NCBI RefSeq assembly: GCF_001439805.1
Contig: NZ_JYLK01000006.1
Location: 124,001 to 188,000, forward strand
DNA length: 64,000 bases
Origin: Pseudomonas trivialis
GTDB lineage: Bacteria > Pseudomonadota > Gammaproteobacteria > Pseudomonadales > Pseudomonadaceae
Reading direction: 5' to 3'
This document shows positions 26,689 through 36,528 of this stretch, piece after piece. A program made the position numbers and the translations under genes. The notes below the pieces were generated by a model. It was given only the letters and a program-made list of their open reading frames with translations, searched no databases and was not told the DNA's origin. How positions within the stretch are numbered: the stretch's first letter is position 1; every line of letters starts with the position of its first letter.

Positions 26689-26776
26689 TGGCGAGCGGGC
26701 TTGCCCCGCGTTGGGCTGCGCAGCAGCCCCAAAACCAGGCGCCTCGCAGTGTCAGGTGCACCGCGTTTTGATTGAT
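26689..26776. repeat. REPIN-like element, truncated copy C
   Basis: The left arm TGGCGAGCGGGCTTG and the hairpin GGGCTGCGCAGCAGCCCC are present, but the second hairpin and right arm are missing. The remaining sequence runs into the 3' end of the GlxA-type gene at 26777. Confidence 0.75.
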
Positions 26777-27868
26777 TCAGGAGCAGCGCCGTTGAATGCG
26801 CACGCTGGCGAAGGTCGGTTCGTCTCGTGCCTGTTCCAGAGTGCTTCTGGGGGTTGCCGGCGCGGGGGCGTGCAGCGGGGGCGGTGAGGCGAGTGGCGGG
26901 TGCAGGCGCATGTCGGCGCGTTCGTCGCTGGGGGCGACACCGAAAAAATCGCGGTAGCACTTGGAAAAATGCGGCGTCGACACGAAGCCGCAGATCACGC
27001 CCAGTTCGACAATCGACAGCGACGTCTGCATCAGCAGTTGCCGCGCGCGGGTCAGGCGCAGTTTGAGGTAGTACCGCGACGGCGTGCAAAACAGGTAGCG
27101 CTGGAACATGCGCTCCAACTGACGCCGCGAGACCTGCACGTAGGCCGCCAGGTCATCCAGTTCGATGGGTTCTTCGAGGTTGGCCTCCATCAGCGCGACC
27201 ACCTCCTGCAGCTTCGGCTGCTGCGTGCCGAGCAGGTGTTTGAGGGGCACGCGCTGCTGGTCGCGCTCATTACGAATACGCTCATATACAAACATCTGCG
27301 AGATCGCCGCCGAGAGTTCATGGCCATGATCGCGGCTGATCAGGTGCAGCATCATGTCCAGCGGCGCGGTGCCGCCGGAGCTGGTGAAACGATTGCCGTC
27401 GAGGGTAAACACGCTCGCGCTCACGGTGACACGGGCAAAGGCTTCCTGCATTGAGGCCATCAGCTCCCAATGCACGCTGCACTGGAAGCCGTCGAGCAAA
27501 CCCGCCAGGGCCAGCGCCCAACTGCCGGTGCACACCGCCCCCAACCGCCGGCAATGCAGACGCGCCTGGTTGCGCAGCCAGGCAATATGCTCGGCGGTCA
27601 CTGCCTGTTGAATGCCAATGCCACCGCACACCACCACGGCGTCGAGGTTGAGCGGGTCGAGGGTGGACGCATCCGGCGTGACCGCCACGCCATCGCTGGC
27701 CCACACCGGCTGGCCGTTGAGGCTCAGGGTCTGCCAGCGATACAGCTCCTCACCGGCCAGTTGATTGGCCATGCGCAACGGCTCGACCGCACACGACAGG
27801 GAAATCAAGGTGAACTGGTCCAGCAGCAAAAAGCCGATGGTCTGGCAGGCCGGCGCATCAGGTGCCAT
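26777..27868 (-). CDS. GlxA family transcriptional regulator
   Basis: This 363-aa regulator has an N-terminal DJ-1/PfpI-like domain (TIGFLLLDQFTLISLSCAVE, VVVCGGIG, GAVCTGSWALA with the Cys elbow) and a C-terminal AraC double helix-turn-helix (DDLAAYVQVSRRQLERMFQR and VICGFVSTPHFSKCYRDFFG). GlxA-type proteins such as ArgR, CdhR and GbdR usually control amino-acid or betaine use. ATG 27868 has GGGGAG upstream. It lies 23 bp after the permease gene, so the two form an operon and the regulator probably controls uptake of the permease substrate. The C-terminal 60 residues form a Pro-rich tail. Confidence 0.88.
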   Translation of the reverse strand: MAPDAPACQTIGFLLLDQFTLISLSCAVEPLRMANQLAGEELYRWQTLSLNGQPVWASDGVAVTPDASTLDPLNLDAVVVCGGIGIQQAVTAEHIAWLRNQARLHCRRLGAVCTGSWALALAGLLDGFQCSVHWELMASMQEAFARVTVSASVFTLDGNRFTSSGGTAPLDMMLHLISRDHGHELSAAISQMFVYERIRNERDQQRVPLKHLLGTQQPKLQEVVALMEANLEEPIELDDLAAYVQVSRRQLERMFQRYLFCTPSRYYLKLRLTRARQLLMQTSLSIVELGVICGFVSTPHFSKCYRDFFGVAPSDERADMRLHPPLASPPPLHAPAPATPRSTLEQARDEPTFASVRIQRRCS

Positions 27869-27891
27869 GGCAGTTACTCCCCAGCGGCTGA

Positions 27892-29298
27892 TCAGGGCTG
27901 CTCCAGCGCTACGGGCTTGACCGCCGGCCCGTGCTGGCGCGCGGTGATCAGGCCGATAAACGAAATCACCAGCGCCAGGCCAATCGTCGACGACACTTCC
28001 AGGCGGTGGTCCGGCGTCACCATCATCACCCCCAGCGCCAGGCAGATGAACACAATCACCAGGTAGGTCAGCCAGGGAAACAGCCACATGCGAAAGGTCA
28101 GCTCAACGTTCTGCCGCAGCAGCAAACGGCGCATGCGCAATTGCGAAACCGCGATCACCAGGTACACCAGCAGCGCGATGGCGCCGGAGCTGGCCAGCAG
28201 AAACTGGAACAGCCCGGCCGGCATGAAATAGCTCAGCAGCGTGATGCCCGCACCGATGATGGTGCTCGCGATCACCGCCGCCCGGGGCACGCCCGCCGCC
28301 GAGGTGGCTTTGAGCGCACGCGGCGCATCGCCGCGTTTGCCCAGGGAAAACAGCATGCGAGAAGAGATGTAGATCGAGGAGTTCATGCAACTGGCCACGG
28401 CGATCAGCACCACCAGGTCGACCATGAATTTGGCGTTGGGGATATTCATCAGTTCCAGCGCACGCTGATAAGAGCCCACGGAGGCCAGCAGCGGATCGTT
28501 CCACGGCACCACCGAAATCACGATGGAGATCGACAGCAGATAGAACACGCCAATGCGCCAGATCACCGAGCGCGTCGCCTTGGCGATGTTCTGCGCGGGG
28601 TTGCTCGATTCGGCGGCGGCGATGGTCACCGCCTCCGTGCCGATAAAGCTGAACATGATGGTGATAAACGCACCCACCACCGCCGACAGGCCATTAGGTG
28701 CAAAACCGCCGTGTTCCTGCATCAGGCGGCTCAGGCCGCTGGCTTCGCGGTCCGGAATCCAGCCCATCAGCACACTGAAGCCCAAGCCGATAAAGCCGAC
28801 GATGGCGATCACCTTGGCCATGGCGAACCAGAATTCGAACTCGCCGTACTTGGCCACACTGAACAGGTTGGTGATCACCAGCAGGATGATCGACAGCAGC
28901 GCGAACAGCCAGGCGTCCACCTGCGGGAACCACTGGTTGAGCACATGCCCGGCGGCCAGCGCTTCAATCGGGATCACCAGCACCCAGAACCACCAGTACA
29001 ACCAGCCGATGGTGAACCCGGCCCAGGGGCCGATGGCCTGGTCGGCATAGGTGGAGAACGAGCCGGTGTCAGGCCGCGCCACCGCCATTTCGCCGAGCAT
29101 GCGCATCACCAGCACCACCAGCAGCCCGGAGGCCAGGTACGCCAGCAACACCGCTGGCCCGGCGGCCGCGATGGCATGCCCGGAACCGACAAACAGCCCG
29201 GCGCCAATAATGCCGGCAATCGACAGCATGGTCACATGGCGTGGCTTGAAGCCCTGCGCCAACTGACCGCTGGAATCCTTGGAGTTGAGGTTAATCAT
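27892..29298 (-). CDS. APC-family amino acid permease, GabP-like
   Basis: This is a 468-aa, 12-helix permease of the amino-acid transporter (AAT) group. The first helix carries SIAGIIGAGLFVGSGHAI, the usual substrate-contact loop, and helix 6 is FSFIGTEAVTIAAAESSNP. These match GABA/aromatic amino acid permeases, with GabP the closest guess. It imports an amino acid with protons. It is first in the operon with the GlxA regulator. Its ribosome site is poor. Confidence 0.85.
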   Translation of the reverse strand: MINLNSKDSSGQLAQGFKPRHVTMLSIAGIIGAGLFVGSGHAIAAAGPAVLLAYLASGLLVVLVMRMLGEMAVARPDTGSFSTYADQAIGPWAGFTIGWLYWWFWVLVIPIEALAAGHVLNQWFPQVDAWLFALLSIILLVITNLFSVAKYGEFEFWFAMAKVIAIVGFIGLGFSVLMGWIPDREASGLSRLMQEHGGFAPNGLSAVVGAFITIMFSFIGTEAVTIAAAESSNPAQNIAKATRSVIWRIGVFYLLSISIVISVVPWNDPLLASVGSYQRALELMNIPNAKFMVDLVVLIAVASCMNSSIYISSRMLFSLGKRGDAPRALKATSAAGVPRAAVIASTIIGAGITLLSYFMPAGLFQFLLASSGAIALLVYLVIAVSQLRMRRLLLRQNVELTFRMWLFPWLTYLVIVFICLALGVMMVTPDHRLEVSSTIGLALVISFIGLITARQHGPAVKPVALEQP

Positions 29299-29434
29299 TG
29301 TTTTTGTTGTGCTCTGCGACCCAATTGCGCACCACCATACGGGCGCAGAGCCCGGCGAAAAGGCCTGAGTACGTCACGATCGTGCCTGATGTCGACATGC
29401 ACAAAAGCGCGGGCAGCCCGTGACGCCGGCGGCG

Positions 29435-30166
29435 TTACTCCTGAACGCTGTGGATCAACGCACCGAACAGGTCGCCACGGGGCATTTTGTCCAGGGGGAT
29501 ATCGGAGTTTTCGAACCACTCGCGCCCGGCTTCCGGGTGCGGGCCACTGAGGACCACCACGCCCTTTTTATAGGTGTAGCGCGCGGCCGCGACGTCGCCA
29601 TTGTGGTAGGTCGCGAGGGTCTGATAAGGCGTGGCTGCGGTGGATGTGGGGAAGTACGGGCCGTCCTGATAGAACACATAGTCCGGCTTGCCGGCCCAGG
29701 TGACGCGCACCGCTGCGTCGTCGATGCCACTCACTTCAAAGCCCGGACGACCGGCTTCGGTGTCGATGGCGTGGGGGATCAGGCCGAGGTTGTTGTCGTC
29801 CGCCAGATAGGCGCCCATGCACAGGCCCAGGTAGCGGCCGCCCTTGGCCACATAGTTGCGGATAGCCTCGGCGCGCTCGTCGCCCAGACTGTCGAGCGCG
29901 CCGGGAATGTCCTGGCCGCCGCCTGGCTGCACGTAGAGGTCGTAATGCGCGAGGGTTTGCGTGGTGATGTCGATGTCCTCGTCCGCGCCGACGAAGTCGA
30001 CCTGGTAGCCGGGGTTGAGGCGCAACAGGGCGGTTTTCACGTTTTCCGAGCAGTCATCGCACCCTGCCGGGCCCCGGTACACGGCGACATGGGTGATCGG
30101 CGCGGCGGCGCATGCCTGGAAGGCGGCGAAGGCAAGGACGGTGGCAGCGATGGCGTGCAATTTCAT
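29435..30166 (-). CDS. Secreted BPL_N-domain (amidotransferase-like) protein
   Basis: This 243-aa protein has a signal peptide (to about residue 21, ending FQACAAA) and a class I glutamine-amidotransferase-like domain of the BPL_N type (PF09825). YDLYVQPGGGQD and GGRYLGLCMGAYLAD are the oxyanion and nucleophile-Cys motifs. Export of such a domain to the periplasm is known for this family but its reaction is not. ATG 30166 is the start of the signal peptide. A stretch of 136 bp without features separates it from the permease start. Confidence 0.75.
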   Translation of the reverse strand: MKLHAIAATVLAFAAFQACAAAPITHVAVYRGPAGCDDCSENVKTALLRLNPGYQVDFVGADEDIDITTQTLAHYDLYVQPGGGQDIPGALDSLGDERAEAIRNYVAKGGRYLGLCMGAYLADDNNLGLIPHAIDTEAGRPGFEVSGIDDAAVRVTWAGKPDYVFYQDGPYFPTSTAATPYQTLATYHNGDVAAARYTYKKGVVVLSGPHPEAGREWFENSDIPLDKMPRGDLFGALIHSVQE

Positions 30167-30322
30167 GGTGGAAGATTCTTCACAGGTCGGGGGCACGCAC
30201 ATAGCCTAAAGCGAATGGCCGCTTAAAAAAGTTAACAGTTGTAAACGCCCTGGGGGATCCCGGGGCACTCTGCGGCCCTGTGACAGTCCATTCCTGCACA
30301 CCCCCCTACTCTGGAGCCGTCC

Positions 30323-30949
30323 ATGATCACCGTCCATCACCTCAACAATTCACGTTCCCAGCGCATCCTCTGGCTGCTGGAAGAGCTTGGTCTGCCGTAC
30401 GAGATCAAGCGTTACCAGCGTGACCCGAAAACCAACCTGGCGCCGCCGGAACTCAAGGCGATCAATGCGCTGGGCAAATCGCCGGTCATCGAGGACGGTG
30501 GCAAGGTGGTGATTGAGTCCGGCGCCATTGTCGACTACCTCATCCGCCACCACGGCGCCGGCCGCCTGCAACCGGATGCCGCCAGTGCCAGCTACGATGA
30601 GTACGTGCAATGGCTGCACTTTGCCGAAGGCTCGGCCATGCTCCCGCTGATGCTCAACCTCTACGTGGGCCGCCTGGGTGAAGCCGGTGCGCCGTTGCAT
30701 CCGCGTATCGAGTCGGAAGTGGCCAATTACCTGGGGTATCTGGATAACGCCCTGGCAAACTCGCCTTACCTGATGGGCGAGGCGTTGAGCGGCGCGGATA
30801 TCCAGATGAGTTTCATCGGCGAAATCGCCAAGGCCCAGGGCAAGTTGCAGGCCTACCCTAACCTGGCGGCGTGGGTGCAGCGTTTCCAGGCGCGGCCGGC
30901 GTATCGCAAGGCGGTGGAGCAAGGTGGCGAGTATGCGTTTGCCAAGTGA
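30323..30949 (+). CDS. Glutathione S-transferase
   Basis: This is a 208-aa cytosolic GST. The thioredoxin-like N-terminal domain starts MITVHHLNNSRSQRILWLLE (the Ser in SRSQ is the likely activating residue) and has the conserved GKSPVIED cis-Pro and ESGAIVDYL motif for glutathione binding. The all-helical C-terminal domain includes LSGADIQMSF, the N-capping box. It conjugates glutathione to electrophiles; the substrate is unknown. It is a single gene. Confidence 0.88.
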   Translation: MITVHHLNNSRSQRILWLLEELGLPYEIKRYQRDPKTNLAPPELKAINALGKSPVIEDGGKVVIESGAIVDYLIRHHGAGRLQPDAASASYDEYVQWLHFAEGSAMLPLMLNLYVGRLGEAGAPLHPRIESEVANYLGYLDNALANSPYLMGEALSGADIQMSFIGEIAKAQGKLQAYPNLAAWVQRFQARPAYRKAVEQGGEYAFAK

Positions 30950-31023
30950 GGCGTAGAGCCAGTCCGTTGTAGCAAGCGGACTTGTTGTGACTAGCGGGCT
31001 TGTTGTGGCGAGCAGGCTTGTTG

Positions 31024-31153
31024 TGGCGAGCGGGCTTGCCCCGCGTTGGGGTGCGAAGCACCCCCATCAAGGAAACCGCGGTATACCTGACACCGCGCAA
31101 AGCCTGGTTTTGGGGCTGCTGCGCAGCCCAACGCAGGACAAGCCTGCTCGCCA
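31024..31153. repeat. REPIN-like element, copy D
   Basis: A 130-bp copy of the element described at 7526. To its left two partial arms (CTAGCGGGCTTGTTGTG and GCGAGCAGGCTTG) are repeated in tandem from about 30975, and to its right one further single arm lies at 31185-31204. The gap between the GST and OPT genes is thus made almost wholly of REP sequence. Confidence 0.9.
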
Positions 31154-31252
31154 CAGGGAATCTGCGCTTAACTGAACGGCATTAGGGCAAGCCCGCTCGC
31201 CACAGGAATGGGATTGGCTGAAATATCTCACGCCCACATCGGATCTGCCGGT

Positions 31253-32989
31253 TTACCGAAACATCTGCCACAACGACGCCCCCACGCCGGTGATGCTCTC
31301 ACCGGCAATCAAACCCGCCGCTGCCGTGATCGCAAAGCGCTGCGTCACGCTCGGCCAGCGCAGGCTGACCAGCCAGGTGAGCACCGCGCCCAACGCCATC
31401 ATCAGCGACACCGAGGCCGGCAGCACAAACGCCAGGCCCAGGGCGGCCGCACTCGGCAGGTAGCGTGCGCGATGGGCCGGCAAGGTGCTCTCGAGCACGC
31501 CCAGCAGTACGCCAATCAGGCCCGCGATGCCGATGGCCCAGCGAATGCTCGGCGACAGTGACTCCAGGCCATGGGTGAGGGTTTGCGCCACAGCTTTCCA
31601 GGTGGCGACGGCCGGCGCCGGCCACTCCTCGGTGAGCAGCATGCCCTGCGGATCAGGGATCAGCGCCAGGTACGCAAACACGCCGACGATGCTGCCAACG
31701 AAGATCCCCAGGATCTGCGCAATCATTTGCTTGCGTGGCGTCGCCCCAATCGCCTTGCCCACCTTGAAGTCGTTCATCAGGTCGGTGCACTGCCCGGCCG
31801 AACCACCGGCGGTGTTGGCGCTCATCAGGTTGATCGGCACCTGCCCCGGCGCGACGATGCCGAAACTCAACTGGGACAATTGCCCGATCGCCCCGATCGG
31901 CGGAATGCCGGTGGCGCCCACCACACGCGCCGCCACGGCCGCCAGGCAAATCGCCAGGGGGATGGTCAGCAGGGCCATGCCCAGGTTGATGCCGAACAGC
32001 AGCGCCTGCAGGCTCACCACCAGAATGATCGACAGCACGAAACCTGCCGCCGGCCCGGGCTTGGGCAGGGCCCAGGGCGTACCGCCGCCGGCTTTGGTCG
32101 AGGCATGCAATGCCCACAGGCGGATCGCCAGCGAGGCCAGGGTCGAGCACACCATCAGGCTCACCCCCGGCCACAGCAGCCATTCCACCAGCGCGGCGAA
32201 CTGCGGGCCACTGCTGCCTTCGGGCAGGTTCACCAGGTGCTGTGCCAGCAGCCACGGCCCCAGCCCGCCCCAGGCGAGCAGCGCACCGAGCAACAGGGTC
32301 AGGCCCACGCGCAGGCCGATGATGCCGCCAAATCCGAGCAGCAACAGCGAAGGGTCGGCGGTAAACGTGAGGCGTTCGAGCTGCACGCTCGGCGACCCGC
32401 GCGGGAACGCCCACATGAAGGTGTCCACCCACTTGACCAGCCCGGACAGCAACGCGGCGCCGAGCAGCACCTTCAAGCGCGTCGCGGCTTCGCGGCCGTG
32501 GTTGTAAATGTGCAGCAAGGTCTCCAGGGTGGCCATGCCTTCGGGAAACTTCAGCGCCTTGTCATTGAGCAACGAGGGCCGCAGATACCAGGCGATCCAG
32601 ATGCCCAGAAAGCTCACCGAAAACACCCAGGCAATCATCGGGAGCGGGTCCAACTGGTGGCCGGTCAGCAAGGTGTAGGCCGGAATCGGCGCCACCAGCC
32701 CGCCGGAAATGATCGACGCCGCCGCCGAGGCGACCGTCTGGTTGATGTTGCTCTCGTGCAGTGTCCACGGCAGTTGTGTGCTGGAACGCCTGGCCAGGCC
32801 TTGCCAGATCGCGTAACCGACCAGCAAGGCGATGATCGACATGTTGAATGACCAGCCGATCTTCAGGCCGGCATAGACATTGGAGGGGGTCAACAGGATG
32901 CCGAGCACGACTCCGGTAATGACCGCGCGCGGGCTGAGTTCACGTTCGACGGGGCCGTGCAAAGGGGAGGTTGGCGGGGTTGAAGGCAT
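31253..32989 (-). CDS. OPT family oligopeptide transporter
   Basis: This is a 578-aa polytopic membrane protein (about 14-16 helices) of the OPT family. The N-terminal ELSPRAVITGVVLGILLTPS with NVYAGLKIGWSFNMS is the family signature, and MSANTAGGSAGQCTDLMNDF occurs in the centre. Bacterial OPT proteins import short peptides or metal chelates. ATG 32989 follows AAGGAATC. The last two residues end close to a REP-filled gap. Confidence 0.88.
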   Translation of the reverse strand: MPSTPPTSPLHGPVERELSPRAVITGVVLGILLTPSNVYAGLKIGWSFNMSIIALLVGYAIWQGLARRSSTQLPWTLHESNINQTVASAAASIISGGLVAPIPAYTLLTGHQLDPLPMIAWVFSVSFLGIWIAWYLRPSLLNDKALKFPEGMATLETLLHIYNHGREAATRLKVLLGAALLSGLVKWVDTFMWAFPRGSPSVQLERLTFTADPSLLLLGFGGIIGLRVGLTLLLGALLAWGGLGPWLLAQHLVNLPEGSSGPQFAALVEWLLWPGVSLMVCSTLASLAIRLWALHASTKAGGGTPWALPKPGPAAGFVLSIILVVSLQALLFGINLGMALLTIPLAICLAAVAARVVGATGIPPIGAIGQLSQLSFGIVAPGQVPINLMSANTAGGSAGQCTDLMNDFKVGKAIGATPRKQMIAQILGIFVGSIVGVFAYLALIPDPQGMLLTEEWPAPAVATWKAVAQTLTHGLESLSPSIRWAIGIAGLIGVLLGVLESTLPAHRARYLPSAAALGLAFVLPASVSLMMALGAVLTWLVSLRWPSVTQRFAITAAAGLIAGESITGVGASLWQMFR

Positions 32990-33064
32990 GCGGATTCCTT
33001 TCGGCAAGGGCACAGGGCGACTTAACAAGTGAGCCCCGTAACCCCCGAAGGTTCATCCGCAGCC

Positions 33065-35122
33065 TCAGCCCAGGCGGAACCGCGCAGTGTTGTCGCTCAA
33101 GGCGCGGCTGCCTTTGCTCAGGGTGTCCGCCGCCTGGTTGACCGCCCGCGCGCCGTCGAGCAAGCGCCCGGCCGCCTGGTCCACCTGCTGGATATTGCCG
33201 CTCACTTCATCCGCTGTGGTCGCTTGTTCTTCCACCGCGGCCGCGATCTGCGCCAGGGTGTCGGTGACGTTCTGCACGGCGCCGGCGATCTCGCCCAGGC
33301 GCGTGCCCAGCCCGGTCACCGATTCCGCGTCGGTGAGGGCCTGCTCGCAGGCGGCACCCATCAGGCTGACGGCCTGGCTGACCGTGGCGCGCAGGCTGTC
33401 CACCGTGCTGGCGATCTGCGCCGTGGAGGCCTGGGTGCGTTGCGACAGGCTGCGCACTTCGTCGGCCACCACGGCAAAGCCCCTGCCCTGTTCCCCCGCG
33501 CGCGCGGCTTCGATGGCGGCGTTGAGCGCCAGCAGGTTGGTCTGTTCGGCGATGCCGCGAATGGTGTCGACCACCGACTGAATCTGCTGGCCCTGCTGGC
33601 TCACCTGCTCCAGCGCGTTGGCGGTGTCGGTAAGGCGGTGGTTGAGCTGCTGGATGCTGGCCGTGGTGCGCTGGCTGTCGCGGCTGCTGTCTTCGGCGAT
33701 GCGCCGGGTCTGCTGGGCGCTGCCGGACGCCTGTTCGCAGCTTCTGGCCACGCCCATCGAGGTGGCCGCCAACTGAGTGGCGGCGGCAGCGATCTGGCTG
33801 ATCTGGTGCTGCTGGTCTTCAACTTCGTTGAGGGTGCTGCCCGACTGGGCATTGAGGGTCAGCACCGCCGAACCGAGCTGTTCGGTCTCGTGGTTGACGC
33901 CGAGCAGGCTGGTGCGCAATTGCGCCACGGCAACGTTGAGCGCGGCGCTGATGGCGGCCAGCTCGTCACGGCCTTGCACCGCCACTTCCACGCAGAGGTT
34001 GCCGTCGCGCAACGACTCGGCCAGCGTGGTGATGCCGCTGGCACTGCGTTGTATCGCAGCCTGCAGGCACATGAACAGGTACAGGGCCGCCAGGGCCAAC
34101 AAGCTGAATGTAGCCGCCACTGGCACGAATTGCTCCAGAGAGCGGGCGTGGTAATAGCTGAGGCGCGCATCCAGCGAGTTGAGCGACTGGTTGCGCAGCG
34201 CCGCCAGGCTGCCGAGCATGGCGTCGACGCTGCGGTCGAAGGCGGCGCTATCGAGCTTGATGGTACCGCCGAACACGCCGTCGTCGAGAACCTTGAGTTC
34301 GCCGTCGAGCAGTTGCAGGCTGCTGTCGTACTGCGTGCTCCAGGGCTCCAGGCCGGCGTAAGGCTTGGCCTTGAGCGAGGCGGCGGCCTTGATCAACTGA
34401 TCCCGCGCGTCGCCGATGCGGCTACGCAGGTCGCGCATCTGCAAGCGGCTTTGCAGGGTGAACTGCCCGGACGCGATGGACGACTGCCCCACGCTGGCCA
34501 TGCGCCCGACCCGCTCGATAAGGTCCGGCGTCTGCTGAGTGGAGATTTGCATCAGCAGGTAGGTTTCCAGCCACGGGTCGAGGATCAGGCCGGTGTCCAG
34601 CGCGATTTGCTCGCGCAGGCCTTGCATCGCGGTCAGCGCCGAAGTGAAACGGTCATAGCCGTCCGGCCACCAGCCGACGGTGCGCAGCGATTGCGTGTCC
34701 ATGCCCTTGATCGTCGCTTGCAACGCCGTAAAACGGGCCAGGGTTTCGGCGCTGGCCTGCTGGGCGCCGAGCGTGTCGCCCAAGGCTTGCAGGCTTTGCT
34801 GGATCATGGGGTTCAAGGCATCGACCTGGTCCATCGCAGCTTTAGCCGCCGGCGTCGGTTCGCGCAGCAGGTCCACCGCCTTCCAGCGCGCGGCGAGGTT
34901 ACGCTGGGCGGTGAGTTGGCTGTCGAGGGCGTCCATGGCCAACAGTTGTTGAACGCCGGATTTTTCGCTGGAGATGACCGCACTTTTTTCGCGATAGTCC
35001 GCCGCAATCATCCACAGGCTGCCGACCAGGGGCAGCATGAACAGGAGGAACAGAATCTGGAACTTGCGCGCAAAACCGAAGCGCCCGAGCAGGCGCATAC
35101 CGGGTGATAACAGACTGTGCAT
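33065..35122 (-). CDS. Methyl-accepting chemotaxis protein with large helical sensor
   Basis: This 685-aa receptor has TM1 at about residues 18-38 ([19 protein letters not shown]), a long all-helical periplasmic region of about 270 residues, TM2 ([19 protein letters not shown]), HAMP and a complete signalling domain with tip [20 protein letters not shown]. The sensor is longer than single four-helix sensors and fits a double helical bundle module; its ligand is unknown. ATG 35122 has CAGGAG upstream. It is the third chemoreceptor in the window and is not in an operon. Confidence 0.85.
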   Translation of the reverse strand: MHSLLSPGMRLLGRFGFARKFQILFLLFMLPLVGSLWMIAADYREKSAVISSEKSGVQQLLAMDALDSQLTAQRNLAARWKAVDLLREPTPAAKAAMDQVDALNPMIQQSLQALGDTLGAQQASAETLARFTALQATIKGMDTQSLRTVGWWPDGYDRFTSALTAMQGLREQIALDTGLILDPWLETYLLMQISTQQTPDLIERVGRMASVGQSSIASGQFTLQSRLQMRDLRSRIGDARDQLIKAAASLKAKPYAGLEPWSTQYDSSLQLLDGELKVLDDGVFGGTIKLDSAAFDRSVDAMLGSLAALRNQSLNSLDARLSYYHARSLEQFVPVAATFSLLALAALYLFMCLQAAIQRSASGITTLAESLRDGNLCVEVAVQGRDELAAISAALNVAVAQLRTSLLGVNHETEQLGSAVLTLNAQSGSTLNEVEDQQHQISQIAAAATQLAATSMGVARSCEQASGSAQQTRRIAEDSSRDSQRTTASIQQLNHRLTDTANALEQVSQQGQQIQSVVDTIRGIAEQTNLLALNAAIEAARAGEQGRGFAVVADEVRSLSQRTQASTAQIASTVDSLRATVSQAVSLMGAACEQALTDAESVTGLGTRLGEIAGAVQNVTDTLAQIAAAVEEQATTADEVSGNIQQVDQAAGRLLDGARAVNQAADTLSKGSRALSDNTARFRLG

Positions 35123-35388
35123 TGCCGACAACTCCTGGAACAACCCACACCGTGCACGGCGAGGCGAAGCCTTGAAACGACTAACGGCAAAATGCCATGT
35201 CATTGATTAGTCTGGCACAAGCAAGATATGGGCCGTTGGCCACAGGCCCGGAAATGGCGGCGTGGCAAGGACTCGCCCGTGTGCGCTGCGCGAAAATGGG
35301 GCGAAACCACTCAGTGTGTGACAGGCACTGTAACCGGGCACCGGATTGGTGCATTGCCGTGTAGCGATTCGCGCATTATGGCCAGGTT

Positions 35389-36084
35389 TTATTTCAGTAA
35401 GGCGCTGATCCAGCCAACCTGCAATTCAAGTGCTCGCAGTCGATCTTCCGGCCCCCCTCGCAACGCTCGCTCGAAGCCTGCCAGGGTGCGCTGCTTCAGG
35501 CGCAACAGACGCTGCCACTTGGCCAAAAACACCGGGCTGCGCGCCTGCAGGTTCAGCGGTCCGAAGTACAGTTGTTCAGGCGTATAGGCGACCGGCGTGG
35601 AGCGTTCGGCAACGATGATTTCGTAGTAGAAACGGTTCTCGTGCAGCAGCTCCTCATGAAAAATTCGGTAGCCGTTGTCCATCAGCCACTGGCGCAGCGG
35701 TTGCTCGCCGCCATTGGGCTGCAGGATCAGGCGTTCCAGGCCGGTGAGACGCGCCTTGCCAGCGTCGAGAATGTCGCGAATCGTCTCCCCGCCCATGCCG
35801 CACAGACTGATGGCGGTGATCCCGTCATTCGGCTCGATAGCCGCCAGCCCACTGGCCAGGCGCACCTTGATCAGGCGCTCGAGACCATTCTCACGGACAC
35901 TGCGCTCGGCCGCCCGAAAGGGCGTCTCGGCCACCTCCCCCGCCACCGCCGCCGTGAGGACTCCGCGACGCACCAACGCGACCGGCAGGTAACCGTGATC
36001 GGAACCGATATCCGCCAGGCGCGCCCCCGCTGGAACCTGCGCCGCCACGCGCTCAAGGCGCCGGGATAATGTGTGTTCGTTCAA
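35389..36084 (-). CDS. trmK: tRNA (adenine(22)-N(1))-methyltransferase
   Basis: This 231-aa class I methyltransferase puts m1A at position 22 of tRNA. The SAM site is ARLADIGSDHGYLPV, followed by GEVAETPFRAAE, ISLCGMGGETI and the family motif LILQPNGGEQPLRQWL. I place the start at TTG 36084 because AAAGGA lies 7 bases upstream. A GTG 13 codons further up would run into an antitoxin gene remnant and has no ribosome site. It is a single gene; TrmK is widespread but not universal in pseudomonads. Confidence 0.82.
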   Translation of the reverse strand: MNEHTLSRRLERVAAQVPAGARLADIGSDHGYLPVALVRRGVLTAAVAGEVAETPFRAAERSVRENGLERLIKVRLASGLAAIEPNDGITAISLCGMGGETIRDILDAGKARLTGLERLILQPNGGEQPLRQWLMDNGYRIFHEELLHENRFYYEIIVAERSTPVAYTPEQLYFGPLNLQARSPVFLAKWQRLLRLKQRTLAGFERALRGGPEDRLRALELQVGWISALLK

Positions 36085-36100
36085 CTGTGGATCCTTTGGA

Positions 36101-36310
36101 TCATGGCTCGCCGGCGACGGCACGTTTGGCCCGTACCGTTTTTTGACTGGCAGGCGCAGCCATTGGCCGCTCCGTCAGCTCGACGCCCAGCGCCGCCATC
36201 AATTTCTGGACAGTCTCATAGCGCGTTTTGCTACCGCCCTTCAGGGTTTTATACAGACTCTCCCGGTTCACCCCGGCTGCCTCTGCCACTTGAGCCCGAA
36301 CAGCCAGCGG
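36101..36310 (-). pseudogene. Truncated HigA-type addiction-module antitoxin
   Basis: A frame open from 36310 encodes PLAVRAQVAEAAGVNRESLY then KTLKGGSKTRYETVQKLMAA and LGVELTERPMAA, the second half of the helix-turn-helix antidote family paired with RelE/HigB-type toxins. The first half of the gene, its start and any toxin gene are missing. It lies directly upstream of trmK, so rearrangement here may have given trmK its present leader. Confidence 0.7.
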
Positions 36311-36365
36311 TCACGCCAACTCAAACTGCTATCATCCGCGCCTGCACACATCCGGGCTGGAAACC

Positions 36366-36527
36366 ATGAACCGTCAAAAGAAACTGCAGCAACTCTTCAA
36401 AGCCAAGGCGAAGAAGGCCAACGCCAAATTGGCGCCTAAAAGCAAAGACAAATACATCAGCAAGGCCGAGCGGGAAAGGCTGGCGAACGAAGCGGATCAA
36501 ACCCCGGAACTTTCCCCGCAGAGCTGA
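36366..36527 (+). CDS. DUF2986 family small protein, 53 aa
   Basis: This tiny gene starts ATG 36366 and encodes a very basic helical protein, MNRQKKLQQLFKAKAKKANA followed by KLAPKSKDKYISKAERERLA and a short acidic tail. The basic helix with KSKDKYISKAER is the hallmark of DUF2986, of unknown function, possibly nucleic-acid binding. Its stop lies one base from the 3' end of the convergent YeeE gene. Confidence 0.8.
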   Translation: MNRQKKLQQLFKAKAKKANAKLAPKSKDKYISKAERERLANEADQTPELSPQS

Positions 36528-36528
36528 T

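Noticed and set aside
30975..31204. Tandem copies of GCGGGCTTGTTGTGGCGAG considered as a CRISPR-like array
   Set aside because: The units are REP arms of varying length with no spacers of constant size and no cas genes nearby.
33029..35107. 692-codon + strand frame opposite the third chemoreceptor
   Set aside because: It is a shadow of the chemoreceptor with low-complexity composition and no start context.
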